DNA from: an uncultured Eudoraea sp.
GTDB lineage: Bacteria > Bacteroidota > Bacteroidia > Flavobacteriales > Flavobacteriaceae
Assembly: GCF_947258525.1 (NCBI RefSeq)
Contig: NZ_CAMYIP010000200.1
Location: 40,926 to 104,925, forward strand
Direction: 5' to 3'
Length of the DNA stretch: 64,000 nucleotides
Positions 1 to 9,800 of this stretch are shown here, piece by piece (position 1 is the stretch's first letter; the number at the start of each line of letters is the position of its first letter). The translations under genes were made by a program, and so were the position numbers. The notes under the pieces are model-generated. The model saw only the letters and a program-made list of their open reading frames with translations. It was not told the DNA's origin and searched no databases.

Positions 1-2
1 TT

Positions 3-341
3 TACGAGTTTGTTACCGATACCTATGTCACCGTTCATTTAGAGCATAATTTTAATGGCCGGATTTTTTCCAGGATTCCAATTATTCGAAATTGGAATTT
101 AAGGGAAATTGTCGGTTTAAGAGGAGCGTGGGGTACCTTAACTGACGAAAATATTATACTAAGCAGCCCAACAAATATTCCTCTAATTGCTCCTTCTGAA
201 CAGATTTATTGGGAATACTCTTTTGGTATTGGTAATATCTTCAAAGTTTTTAGAATCGACTTTAATTTCAGGGGTAATTATTTGGAGAATCCGGATGCCC
301 GTCCTTTTAGTATTAAGGGAACATTTGGTTTTAGTTTTTAA
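3..341 (+). CDS. DUF5686 family outer-membrane protein, C-terminal fragment
   Basis: An open frame enters from the left edge and ends at a TAA at 339-341, leaving about 112 C-terminal residues. The visible part reads like alternating beta-strands of an outer-membrane barrel (HLEHNFNGRIFSRIP, then LREIVGLRG) and ends in a strand finishing with Phe (GTFGFSF). These segments match the end of the Bacteroidota DUF5686 proteins, which carry an N-terminal carboxypeptidase-regulatory-like domain and a barrel of unknown transport role. The N-terminal part lies outside the window, so the family call rests on the tail alone. Confidence 0.7.
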   Translation, partial: YEFVTDTYVTVHLEHNFNGRIFSRIPIIRNWNLREIVGLRGAWGTLTDENIILSSPTNIPLIAPSEQIYWEYSFGIGNIFKVFRIDFNFRGNYLENPDARPFSIKGTFGFSF

Positions 342-387
342 ATCCTCCAGAGAAAATATTTAGCTTTTTTATTCTAATCCATTTTAC

Positions 388-395
388 TACTTTTG
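388..395 (+). promoter_or_regulatory. Promoter -7 element for hppA
   Basis: TACTTTTG matches the Bacteroidota -7 consensus TAnnTTTG and lies 32 bases before the hppA start. No convincing -33 TTG is visible at the usual spacing. Confidence 0.5.
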
Positions 396-427
396 CACCC
401 GTTTTAAACAGCAAATAACTAACAAAT

Positions 428-2818
428 ATGGAATTAATCGTAAACATTTTACCTGCTTTTGGTGTTTTAGCACTACTTTTTGTCTTAATAAAAAATATTT
501 GGGTTTCCAAGCAAGAAGTGGGCGATGCTAAGATGGCGCGGATTGCCAAAAATATTTCGGATGGAGCAATGTCCTTTCTGAAGGCGGAATACAAAATCCT
601 TTCAATTTTTGTAATAGCTGTAGCTATCTTATTGTATTTCAAAGGGTCTGCTGAAGAGGGATCCAATGGAATGGTCGCACTTTCTTTTGTAGTAGGTGCC
701 ATATGTTCTGCATTGGCCGGATTTATTGGAATGCGTGTTGCAACAAAAGCAAATGTAAGAACAACACAAGCTGCCAGACAGTCTTTAGGTAAGGCTTTGG
801 AAGTAGCTTTTGCAGGTGGTTCTGTAATGGGATTAGGGGTTGTTGGCCTGGGTGTTCTTGGATTGAGTGGGTTATTTATGATTTACCAAATGATTTGGCC
901 TGGATCTGAAAATATTCCTATGGTATTAAATGTACTTTCCGGATTTTCCCTGGGGGCTTCATCTATAGCATTATTTGCTCGTGTTGGTGGAGGAATTTAT
1001 ACAAAAGCGGCAGATGTTGGTGCAGATTTGGTGGGTAAAGTTGAAGCCGGTATTCCCGAAGATCATCCTTTGAATCCGGCAACTATTGCAGATAATGTAG
1101 GAGATAATGTAGGAGATGTTGCAGGTATGGGAGCCGATTTATTTGAATCTTTTGTTGGTTCAATTATTGGTACGATGGTATTAGGGGCATTTATTTTTAC
1201 GCCTGAATTCGGAGGTCTGGGTGCAGTTTACCTACCCTTGGTTTTGGCTGCTGTAGGAATCGTGATGTCTATAATTGGTACTTTCTTTGTCAAGGTTAAG
1301 GATGGTGGAAGCCCCCATAGAGCATTAAATTTGGGCGAATTCGGATCTGGCTTTTTGATGATAATTGCTTCCTATTTTATTATAACATCCATGTTGCCTG
1401 AAACTATTGAAGGCTTGCCTTCTGGGGCAATGGGTGTTTTTTATGCCACACTTGCCGGTTTAATTGCCGGGTTTGGGGTTGGTAAAATAACAGAGTATTA
1501 TACAGGAACAGGAACAAAACCTGTTAGTTCAATAGTAAGGCAATCTAATACGGGAGCAGCTACTAATATTATAGCTGGCCTGGGAGTTGGAATGATGTCT
1601 ACAGCAGTGCCTATCATATTAATAGCAAGTGCTATTTTAGTTTCACATCACTTTGCAGGTTTATACGGGATTGCAATTGCTGCAGTTGGAATGTTGGCAA
1701 ATACAGGGATTCAATTGGCCGTTGATGCTTATGGTCCTATTTCTGATAATGCCGGGGGGATAGCAGAAATGGCGGAATTACCTAAAGAAGTTCGTGAACG
1801 TACAGACAAATTAGATGCTGTTGGAAATACTACAGCGGCCATTGGAAAAGGTTTTGCTATAGCCTCTGCTGCTTTGACTGCGTTGGCATTGTTTGCAGCC
1901 TTTATGAAAGTGGCTAATGTTACTGCCATAGACGTATCAAGACCTGATATTATGGCTGGCTTACTAGTAGGAGGGATGCTTCCATTTGTGTTCTCTGCCT
2001 TATCTATGAATGCAGTGGGCCGTGCAGCCATGGCCATGATCGAGGAAGTTCGCAGGCAGTTCAGGGACATTCCGGAATTGCATGCTGCATTGGAAGTTAT
2101 GAGAAAGTATGACTCTGATATGACTAAGGCAACTGCAGAGGACAGAAAAATATTTGATGCTGCAGACGGGGTTGCTGAATATGATAAATGTGTAGACATA
2201 TCAACAAAAGCTTCTATTAAAGAAATGGTATTGCCAGGTTTATTGGCGATTGCTGTACCTGTTGCAGTTGGGTTTATTGGTGGTGCAGAAATGCTTGGAG
2301 GACTTTTAGCTGGTGTAACTACCTGTGGCGTGCTTATGGCAATATTTCAATCTAATGCCGGTGGTGCATGGGATAATGCCAAAAAAATGATTGAAGCAGA
2401 CGGTGGTAAAGGTACAGACGCTCATAAAGCGGCTGTAGTAGGAGATACCGTTGGAGATCCTTTTAAGGATACCTCAGGTCCTTCGTTGAACATTCTTTTA
2501 AAACTTATGTCTGTTGTAGCTTTGGTGATAGCACCAAGTATCGCTATTTCTTCAGATACCTTAACTGCGTATAATACTGAAAATGGCAACATAGAAGTTA
2601 AAAAAGAGATTCAGGTTGAGATGAAAAAGAACGATGAAGGTCTAGTAAAAGCGGTTGTAACTATAACTACTTTGGAAAATGGCGCTGAGAATAGCCGTGA
2701 AATTATTTTTGAAGGCAGTGAAGAAGAAGTAAAAGCGCAGATAGACGCATTAAATGAAGTTAATTCTAATGCAAAAATTCGAATAGAAAAAATAGTAAAA
2801 GAAGTAACGGAGGAATAG
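428..2818 (+). CDS. hppA: Membrane-bound ion-pumping pyrophosphatase
   Basis: A multi-pass inner-membrane enzyme that hydrolyses pyrophosphate and pumps H+ and/or Na+ outward. The signature substrate-binding stretch [19 protein letters not shown] and the repeated [20 protein letters not shown] lie near residues 195-240. [10 protein letters not shown] near residue 465 has Ala where K+-independent enzymes have Lys, so K+ stimulation is expected. The Glu in ADLFES is at the gate position seen in many Na+-type enzymes, but flavobacterial members are mixed, so the ion is left open. At 796 residues it is longer than usual because of an acidic, hydrophilic C-terminal extension of roughly 85 residues after the last membrane helix. 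Monocistronic, with its own promoter and terminator. Confidence 0.95.
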   Translation: MELIVNILPAFGVLALLFVLIKNIWVSKQEVGDAKMARIAKNISDGAMSFLKAEYKILSIFVIAVAILLYFKGSAEEGSNGMVALSFVVGAICSALAGFIGMRVATKANVRTTQAARQSLGKALEVAFAGGSVMGLGVVGLGVLGLSGLFMIYQMIWPGSENIPMVLNVLSGFSLGASSIALFARVGGGIYTKAADVGADLVGKVEAGIPEDHPLNPATIADNVGDNVGDVAGMGADLFESFVGSIIGTMVLGAFIFTPEFGGLGAVYLPLVLAAVGIVMSIIGTFFVKVKDGGSPHRALNLGEFGSGFLMIIASYFIITSMLPETIEGLPSGAMGVFYATLAGLIAGFGVGKITEYYTGTGTKPVSSIVRQSNTGAATNIIAGLGVGMMSTAVPIILIASAILVSHHFAGLYGIAIAAVGMLANTGIQLAVDAYGPISDNAGGIAEMAELPKEVRERTDKLDAVGNTTAAIGKGFAIASAALTALALFAAFMKVANVTAIDVSRPDIMAGLLVGGMLPFVFSALSMNAVGRAAMAMIEEVRRQFRDIPELHAALEVMRKYDSDMTKATAEDRKIFDAADGVAEYDKCVDISTKASIKEMVLPGLLAIAVPVAVGFIGGAEMLGGLLAGVTTCGVLMAIFQSNAGGAWDNAKKMIEADGGKGTDAHKAAVVGDTVGDPFKDTSGPSLNILLKLMSVVALVIAPSIAISSDTLTAYNTENGNIEVKKEIQVEMKKNDEGLVKAVVTITTLENGAENSREIIFEGSEEEVKAQIDALNEVNSNAKIRIEKIVKEVTEE

Positions 2819-2838
2819 TAACTGTTGTTTCGAAGCTT

Positions 2839-2875
2839 AAAAAAAATCCCCAGGCTGTGCTTGGGGATTTTTTTT
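2839..2875. terminator. Bidirectional terminator between hppA and the deoxynucleoside kinase
   Basis: A perfect 14-bp stem, eight A then TCCCCA pairing with TGGGGA then eight T, around a 9-base loop. A-tract and T-tract flank the GC core, so it can end transcription of both convergent genes. Confidence 0.9.
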
Positions 2876-2886
2876 AGTAATTATCT

Positions 2887-3501
2887 TTAGAAGAGTCCAT
2901 GTATTTCGGCATCTATCTTATTTATTACTTCACCCAGATGTTCGGGATTGTCGACGAAATCTAATTGATCCACATCAATAACCAACAAATTGCCTTTTTC
3001 ATAGCCATGGGCCCATGCTTCATAACGTTCGTTCAATCGACTTAAATAATCTATAGATATAGAATTCTCGTAATCTCTGCCTCTTTTGTGTATTTGATTT
3101 ACCAAATTGGGGATGGAACTTCTAAGGTAAATTAGCAGATCTGGGGGTTGTACCAGGCTTTCCATGAGATCAAAAAGACTGGAGTAATTGCTGAAATCTC
3201 TGTTGGTCATAAGACCCATAGCATGCAGATTAGGAGCAAAAATGTGCGCATCTTCGTAAATGGTCCTGTCCTGAATTATATTTTTTCCAGATTGGCGGAT
3301 CTTTAATATTTGTCTATATCTGCTATTTAAGAAATAGATCTGAAGATTAAAACTCCAGCGTTCCATCTGATTGTAAAAATCATCCAAATAGGGATTGTCT
3401 ACTACATCTTCGAAATGAGCCTCCCATCTGTAATGTTTCGATAAAAGCCGGGTTAGGGTAGTTTTTCCGGCTCCTATATTTCCAGCTACGGCAATGTGCA
3501 T
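2887..3501 (-). CDS. Deoxynucleoside kinase
   Basis: A 204-residue cytoplasmic kinase of the dNK / deoxyadenosine-deoxyguanosine kinase family, which phosphorylates deoxyribonucleosides for salvage. The P-loop GNIGAGKTT is at residues 7-15. The DRTIYED stretch, which carries the family's DR(S/T) motif, is near residue 78, and the arginine-rich lid IHKRGRDYE is near residue 138. The length is normal. Substrate preference cannot be fixed from sequence; deoxyadenosine or deoxyguanosine is likely from the family. It is convergent with hppA and has no operon partner here. Confidence 0.85.
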   Translation of the reverse strand: MHIAVAGNIGAGKTTLTRLLSKHYRWEAHFEDVVDNPYLDDFYNQMERWSFNLQIYFLNSRYRQILKIRQSGKNIIQDRTIYEDAHIFAPNLHAMGLMTNRDFSNYSSLFDLMESLVQPPDLLIYLRSSIPNLVNQIHKRGRDYENSISIDYLSRLNERYEAWAHGYEKGNLLVIDVDQLDFVDNPEHLGEVINKIDAEIHGLF

Positions 3502-3642
3502 ATAGTGTTTTAATTTATGGTTGGTGTCTTAAATATAAGAGGAACACAATATACAAAGTATCTGCTGGAAGAGAAAAAATAGTTGTTGAAATACTAGAGA
3601 TAATTTTGTCTTCTCAAAATTTTTATTTCAATAGCAATTATG

Positions 3643-3650
3643 TATTTTTG
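3643..3650 (+). promoter_or_regulatory. Promoter -7 element for the metK leader
   Basis: TATTTTTG fits TAnnTTTG. Transcription would start around 3655-3658, immediately before the riboswitch P1 stem, which supports both calls. The rest of the 353-base gap before metK (3502-3642 and 3777-3854) shows nothing further. Confidence 0.6.
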
Positions 3651-3661
3651 ACAACGTTATA

Positions 3662-3776
3662 TAAGAGGAGGGATTTGACTGATTGCAACCTCTTAAGCAG
3701 GACATATTTTTTGGATACGTTTAAACGCTATTTAAAGATCATTAAGATTCTGCAAAAGAAAAAATGCTAAAGCAGT
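3662..3776 (+). ncRNA. SAM-II-like riboswitch in the metK leader
   Basis: P1 is TAAGAGG (3662-3668) paired with CCTCTTA (3689-3695). Its loop contains GATTTGACTGATTGCA, close to the conserved SAM-II loop GAUUURACYGnAUUGCA. Downstream is AAATGCTAAAGCAG (3762-3775), matching the conserved 3' tail. Loop ACTG (3678-3681) can pair with tail CAGT (3773-3776) to make the pseudoknot. The linker between P1 and the tail is about 65 bases, longer than in classic examples, and includes a possible GCAG/CTGC stem (3697-3700 with 3750-3753). SAM-II binds S-adenosylmethionine; here it would repress the SAM synthetase gene. There is no terminator, so translational control is more likely. Confidence 0.75.
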
Positions 3777-3854
3777 TTCTACAGAGTAATCTGAGTTGTA
3801 AACTTCTTTTCCAGCAACCGTCAAATCAATTTTAATTTTAAAAAGTAAGTTTTT

Positions 3855-5111
3855 ATGGCCTATTTGTTTACTTCAGAATCTGTTAGTGAAGGACACCCGG
3901 ATAAGATTGCCGATCAGATTAGTGATGCTTTATTAGATAATTTTTTAGCTTTTGACCCTGAAAGTAAGGTAGCCTGTGAAACCTTGGTAACCACTGGGCA
4001 GGTAATTTTAGCGGGTGAAGTAAAAAGTCACACCTACGTAGATCTCCAACAAATAGCGCGCGATGTTATAAATAAAATTGGATATACTAAAGGTGCATAT
4101 CAGTTTAGTGGTGATTCATGTGGAGTCATATCTTTGATTCACGAGCAGTCTAAAGATATAAATCAGGGTGTTGAACGAGAAAAAAAGGAAGACCAAGGCG
4201 CTGGTGATCAGGGCATGATGTTCGGTTATGCGACTAACGAAAGTGAAAACTATATGCCATTGGCATTAGACATTTCTCATCGAATACTTAAGGAACTATC
4301 CTTAATAAGAAGAGAAAATAAAGAAATACCTTATCTAAGACCTGATGCCAAAGCACAGGTTACTATTGAATATTCGGATGATAACAAACCTCTTAGAATT
4401 GATACAATAGTAATATCTACGCAGCATGATGAGTTTGACAAGGATGATGATAAAATGCTGGCAAAAATCAAAGAAGACCTTATTAATTTTTTAATCCCAA
4501 GAGTAATAGCAAAATTACCCCAGCGTACACAGGGCTTGTTTAATGATAAGATTACATACCATATTAATCCTACAGGTAAATTTGTGATTGGAGGGCCACA
4601 TGGGGATACCGGATTAACCGGAAGAAAAATAATTGTAGATACTTATGGAGGTAAAGGTGCACACGGTGGGGGCGCTTTCAGTGGAAAGGATCCTAGTAAA
4701 GTAGACCGGAGCGCCGCTTATGCAGCAAGACACGCGGCAAAAAATTTGGTTGCGGCAGGAGTTAGTGATGAAATATTGGTACAGGTAAGTTATGCTATTG
4801 GATTGGCCGAACCTACTTCTATTTTAGTAGACACTTATGGAACTTCAAAAGTGGCTATGAGCGATGGTGAAATTGCCCGTAAAGTGGCAGAACTTTTTAA
4901 AATGAGGCCTTTTGATATAGAAAACCGTCTTAAATTAAGAAATCCCATTTACCTGGAAACTGCCGCTTATGGACATTTTGGGAAGGAACCTAGAATGGTG
5001 TCAAAAGTATTTGAATCTCCCTATAATGGCAGGGTTGAAAAAGAAGTGGAGTTATTCACATGGGAAAAATTAAATATGGTAGATAAGGTAAAATTGGCAT
5101 TCAATTTGTAA
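3855..5111 (+). CDS. metK: S-adenosylmethionine synthetase
   Basis: Makes SAM from methionine and ATP in the cytoplasm. At 418 residues it has three consecutive SAM synthetase domains. Visible signatures are the N-terminal FTSESVSEGHPDKIADQ, the hexapeptide GAGDQG near residue 115, and GGGAFSGKDPSKVDRS near residue 275. The ATG at 3855 gives the canonical N-terminus. It is transcribed alone behind a SAM-II-like leader, so its product likely shuts off its own expression. Confidence 0.98.
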   Translation: MAYLFTSESVSEGHPDKIADQISDALLDNFLAFDPESKVACETLVTTGQVILAGEVKSHTYVDLQQIARDVINKIGYTKGAYQFSGDSCGVISLIHEQSKDINQGVEREKKEDQGAGDQGMMFGYATNESENYMPLALDISHRILKELSLIRRENKEIPYLRPDAKAQVTIEYSDDNKPLRIDTIVISTQHDEFDKDDDKMLAKIKEDLINFLIPRVIAKLPQRTQGLFNDKITYHINPTGKFVIGGPHGDTGLTGRKIIVDTYGGKGAHGGGAFSGKDPSKVDRSAAYAARHAAKNLVAAGVSDEILVQVSYAIGLAEPTSILVDTYGTSKVAMSDGEIARKVAELFKMRPFDIENRLKLRNPIYLETAAYGHFGKEPRMVSKVFESPYNGRVEKEVELFTWEKLNMVDKVKLAFNL

Positions 5112-5126
5112 TTTTTTGTACAAATA

Positions 5127-5159
5127 ATAGGAATATCCGTTTTTCCATACCTATATTTG
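5127..5159 (+). promoter_or_regulatory. Promoter -7 and possible operator before the metY leader
   Basis: TATATTTG at 5152-5159 fits TAnnTTTG and lies 30 bases before the SAM-I aptamer. Just upstream, ATAGGAATATCC (about 5127-5138) nearly repeats the perfect palindrome that precedes the Rrf2 gene at 11472-11491. The placement between the -33 and -7 regions would suit a repressor site. No clear -33 box. Confidence 0.45.
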
Positions 5160-5189
5160 CTTTTACAAAGTTCAATCACTTGTTGAAAA

Positions 5190-5296
5190 GTTATCAAGAA
5201 AGGTGGAGGGAATAGACCCTTTGAAACCTTAGCAACCCTTTGTTTCAAATACAAAGAAGGTGCTAAATTCTATCACATGTATATGTGACAGATAAC
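5190..5296 (+). ncRNA. SAM-I (S-box) riboswitch in the metY leader
   Basis: P1 is GTTATC (5190-5195) with GATAAC (5291-5296). Between them lie the S-box core motifs AAGAAAGGTGGAGGGA, GACCCTTTGAAACCTTAGCA and AGAAGGTGCTAAATTC. The P4 hairpin is TCACAT/ATGTGA (5272-5287). No intrinsic terminator follows in the 183 bases to metY. Instead TTATC at 5306-5310 can pair with the 3' P1 strand, a possible switch element. The 368-base gap before metY otherwise shows nothing recognisable. Confidence 0.95.
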
Positions 5297-5479
5297 AATA
5301 AAGAATTATCCCTTGTAATTCGTCTTTCTATATAACATTTTAATATTTCCCGATTGCTCAGCGCAGCACTTAGGTTTGGATTGTACTGAAATGGATGTAT
5401 AAAAATGATCCTAAAGTAGTTTTGAAAACAAATTGAATTAAGAACCAGTATTCATATTGAATACAAAGAAACAAACGTT

Positions 5480-6772
5480 ATGAGTGAACACAAATTTTCT
5501 ACAAATGCCTTGCACGCCGGACACGACCCAAGCACTAATGCCGGTACACGGGCAGTACCTATCTATCAAAGTACCGCCTATGTTTTTAATGATTCTGAAC
5601 ACGCGGCTAATTTATTTTCCTTAGCTGAGTTTGGAAATATTTACACCAGGATTAATAATCCTACGAATGATATTTTAGAACAAAGGCTTGCAGCCCTTGA
5701 AGGAGGTATTGCCTCAGTGGTTACCTCGTCAGGAACCGGAGCTATTAATACCGCGCTATTGGTTCTGTTGAAGACCGGAGATCATATTGTAGCTTCTAAT
5801 AGTTTATATGGGGGCACTTATAATTTGTTGAGTGTTACCCTTCCCCGTCTTGGGATTACTACAACATTTGTTGATCCCTCAGATGCTTCTAATTTCGGAA
5901 AAGCAGTAAAGGAGAATACAAGGGCTATTTTTGTAGAGTCGCTGGGAAACCCAAAATTGGATGTTCTTGATCTGAAAGCTATCTCAGCTGAAGCAAAGGC
6001 GGCTAAAATTCCATTTATTGTTGACAACACTGTAGCTACACCTGCCTTGTTGAATCCGATTGAGCATGGAGCCAATATTGTAATTCATTCTCTTACCAAA
6101 TATATCAATGGAAACGGTACTGCGCTAGGTGGAGTGGTAATTGATGCCGGAACTTTTGATTGGGCCAACGGAAAATTTCCGGAATTTACTGAACCTTCAC
6201 CGGGATACCATGGTTTGGTATACCATGATGCCTTGGGACCAGCTGCATTTATCGCTAAAGTGCGTATTGAAGGCTTAAGAGATCATGGTGCCTGTTTGAG
6301 CCCGTTTAATGCATTTCAAATAATACAGGGTCTGGAAACGCTTGAAGTACGGATGCAAAAACATAGTGAAAATGCCCTTGAACTGGCAGAATGGCTTGAA
6401 AACAGGGATGAGGTTACCTGGGTGAACTATCCGGGCTTAAAAAGCAGTAAATATTTTGCTGAGGCCGAAGCTTATTTGCCAAAAGGACAAAGCGGATTAA
6501 TAACTTTTGGAGTTAAAGGTGGATTCGATTCAGCTAAGAAAATTGCCGATGGAACCCAAATCTTCTCATTATTGGCTAATATAGGTGATACTAAATCTTT
6601 GATTATTCATCCGGCGAGTACTACGCATCAACAATTAGATGAGGCGGCCCAGGAATCAACAGGAGTAACTAAAGATCTAATACGTTTATCTGTCGGATTG
6701 GAGAATCTGGATGATCTTAAAGCAGATCTGGAACAAGCTTTTAAGACAATTGATAAATCTGTTCCGGCTTAG
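5480..6772 (+). CDS. metY: O-acetylhomoserine (thiol)-lyase
   Basis: A PLP enzyme of the Cys/Met metabolism (trans-sulfuration) family that condenses O-acetylhomoserine with sulfide to give homocysteine. The 430-residue length fits MetY. The N-terminus has TNALHAGHDPSTNAGTRAVP. The PLP lysine is in IHSLTKYINGNGTALGG near residue 209, with the YTRINNPTND segment near residue 55 and ASTTHQQL near residue 376. It follows a SAM-I riboswitch and precedes the MetX fusion that supplies its substrate, so direct sulfhydrylation is the likely route to homocysteine. Confidence 0.93.
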   Translation: MSEHKFSTNALHAGHDPSTNAGTRAVPIYQSTAYVFNDSEHAANLFSLAEFGNIYTRINNPTNDILEQRLAALEGGIASVVTSSGTGAINTALLVLLKTGDHIVASNSLYGGTYNLLSVTLPRLGITTTFVDPSDASNFGKAVKENTRAIFVESLGNPKLDVLDLKAISAEAKAAKIPFIVDNTVATPALLNPIEHGANIVIHSLTKYINGNGTALGGVVIDAGTFDWANGKFPEFTEPSPGYHGLVYHDALGPAAFIAKVRIEGLRDHGACLSPFNAFQIIQGLETLEVRMQKHSENALELAEWLENRDEVTWVNYPGLKSSKYFAEAEAYLPKGQSGLITFGVKGGFDSAKKIADGTQIFSLLANIGDTKSLIIHPASTTHQQLDEAAQESTGVTKDLIRLSVGLENLDDLKADLEQAFKTIDKSVPA

Positions 6773-6794
6773 ATATAATAACAATACTGATATT

Positions 6795-6841
6795 AACTGA
6801 GTAGAGAGTTCAACTTGAATTAGAATTACATCTGCTCAGTT
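6795..6841 (+). other. Intercistronic hairpin between metY and the metX fusion
   Basis: AACTGAGTAGA (6795-6805) pairs with TCTGCTCAGTT (6831-6841), 10 Watson-Crick pairs and one G-U. The 25-base loop contains a smaller inverted repeat TTCAA/TTGAA. No T-run follows, so it is not a standard terminator; an mRNA processing or stability element is possible. Confidence 0.5.
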
Positions 6842-6859
6842 ATAATTCATATTACTTGC

Positions 6860-9800
6860 ATGAAAGAATTGGATACCATACTTCAAAAATTAGATATCCC
6901 TCAGTTTAAAACCTTTGGAGGTGTTGTTCAGGATATTGAGCTATCCTATCAATTGTTTGGCAAGGACTTGCACTCTGCACCGATAGTAGTAGTAAATCAT
7001 GCCCTTACGGGTAATTCAAATGTCGCCGGGGATGATGGCTGGTGGGCATCATTGATTGGAGATGACAAATGTATTGACACTACAAAATATACTGTGTTAG
7101 CCTTCAATATACCGGGAAACGGTTATGACGGTTTTGTCGTGGATAATTACAAAGATTTTGTTGCAGGTGATATTGCAAGGATATTTCTTCTGGGATTAAA
7201 AGAACTTAATATAGATCGCATTTATGCGCTGATTGGGGGTTCATTGGGAGGTGGAATTGCGTGGGAAATGGCTGCAATAAATCCAATGCTTACAGAACAT
7301 TTGATCCCAGTGGCCGCTGATTGGAAGTCAACAGATTGGCTTATTGCAAATTGTCAGATTCAGGAACAGTTCCTTGTCAATTCAAAGCAACCCGTTCACG
7401 ATGCCAGGATGCACGCTATGCTATGCTATAGAACTCCCCAGTCTTTTAAAGCAAGATTTCAAAGAAGCACCAATGAAGAATTACAGGTTTTTAATGTTGA
7501 AAGCTGGCTTACACATCATGGAAAAAAATTGAATGAAAGGTTTCAGCTTTCAGCATATAAATTAGCCAACCAATTATTAAAAACCATAGATATTACGAGA
7601 GATGGGGAGGAGGCATTTAATAATCTTCAAAACAGTAACACTAATATCCACATTATAGGAGTAGATTCTGATCTTTTTTTTACAGCAAATGAGAATAAGG
7701 ATACCTTTAAACAGTTAGCTCAGGCCAAAAGTAATGTTACCTATGGTGAAATACAGTCATTGCACGGGCATGATGCATTTTTGATTGAATTTGAACAAAT
7801 GCAGCAGTTGCTCAAAGGAGTTTTTGATACCAATGGGAAATCTGCGAGAATAAAAATATTAAAATTTGGAGGTAAGTCACTTTCCAATGGAGAAGGTTTG
7901 GGAAGGGTATTGGATATTATATCCGGCAAAGTCGAAAATGGGGAAAATATCGCTGTAGTTTTATCAGCACGTGAAAAAGCAACAGATCAGTTGGAAGAGA
8001 TATTAGATAAAGCCGCAAAGGGATTAGATTATAGGAAAGATTTTGAAGATTTTGAAAGATACCAGAAACACACCTTTAAAAATATCAGTCTTTCAGAGGA
8101 ATTCCTGGAATTAGTAAAATTGTTTGAAGGAGTTACTTTGCTTGGCGATTATAGTCCTAAAATTAAGGATCAGGTTCTGGCTTATGGGGAGTTAATATCC
8201 GGTAAGCTAATCACAAAATTACTTATTGGAAATGGCATCAATGCAAAACTACTTGATAGTCGCCGACTAATAAAAACCGACGATACTTATGGAGATGCAA
8301 AATTGCTCGAAGATGTTTCAAGGGAAAATGTAATCCATGAATTTTCAAAATTGAAACCAGATGAGGTGCCTGTGATCACCGGTTTTATAGCTTCTACCGA
8401 AGCAGATGAAACTACAACATTAGGACGCAATGGCAGCAATTATACAGCTTCTCTTATCGCAAATTTTCTGGACGCCGAAGAATTGCAAAATTATACTCAT
8501 GTGGATGGTATTTTCACTGCTAATCCTGAATTTGTTTCTGAAGCCCAAAGAATTGAACAATTGTCATATAGTGAGGCAAATGAACTTGCTAATTTTGGCG
8601 CAACCATTTTACACGCAAAGACTATCATCCCCTTAATTGAAAAGAATATTCCACTGAGGATACTCAATACTTTTAATGATGATAATGAGGGAACACTTAT
8701 CAGCGCCAGATCCAGCAAAGAAGGAATAAAATCATTGTCTGTAATAGAGAACGAGGCTCTAATTAACCTGGAAGGTAGGGGCTTATTAGGGAAAGTGGGA
8801 ATTGATGCACGTATTTTCAGGACCCTCAGCCAAAATAATATAAGCGTAAGTATCATTTCCCAGGGTTCTTCGGAGAGAGGAATTGGTTTGGTTGTAAACT
8901 CAGAGAAAGCACATTTGGCAAAAAGGGCTCTGGAAATGGAATTTGAGAGTGATTTTCAATCCCGTGATATTAATACAATAACAATTGTAGACGAAGTTTC
9001 GGTCATTTCTATCGTGGGTCAGGATCTTAGTACTTTTCACAAACCATACAACGCTCTGATCAAGAATCAAATAGTCCCCCTATTGTTTAATAATACAATT
9101 TCAGGAAAAAATGTGAGCTTGGTGGTTAAGAAATCAGACCTGCACAAAGCACTTAACGTAATGCACGGTCAAATTTTTGGCATTAGCAAAAAAATTAATC
9201 TGGCCATTTTTGGACATGGAAATGTGGGAGGTACCTTAGTAGATCAGATATTGGATTCTAAGAAGGGAATTGAGGAAAGAAAAGGGATCAATCTTAATGT
9301 ATTTGCCCTGGCAAATTCTAAAAATATACTTTTAAACAAAAATGGAATTTCTAAAAAATGGGAGGAGGAGATTAATGAAAAAGGCGTTCCCTATACTGTG
9401 GAGGATATTTTTAATTATGCCAGAATACATCATCTTGAAAATTTAATAGCCATTGATAATACCGCAAGCCAGAATTTTGTGGCCAATTATTTTGAATTTA
9501 TCGAAAATGGATTTGATCTGGTGTCTTCAAATAAAATTGCAAATACCCTTGGATTTGACTACTACAAATTGATTAGAGAGGAGTTGGCAAAAAAACAAAA
9601 ACGATATCTATATGAAACTAATGTTGGTGCAGGATTACCATTAATAGATACCATAAAACTTTTGCATCTATCGGGTGAAAATATTACACGCATTAAGGGT
9701 GTTTTCTCTGGGTCTTTGAGTTTTATTTTTAATACTTTTTCCGAAAAGGACGTGTCCTTTTCAGAAATTTTAAACAAAGCCATTTCAAATGGTTTTACTG

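Noticed and set aside
1729..2199. Long open frame opposite hppA
   Set aside because: It is antisense to a strongly conserved gene and its product shows no domain; frames like this arise from codon bias. The same applies to antisense frames opposite metH, dnaG, murC and ftsA.
3602..3620. TTTTG at about 3604-3608 as -33 box for metK
   Set aside because: It is about 34 bases from the -7 element, well outside the usual 17-23 base spacing.
3718..3727. Palindrome CGTTTAAACG in the metK leader as an operator
   Set aside because: It lies in the variable linker of the SAM-II-like element and is short and AT-rich; a fortuitous or structural role is more likely.
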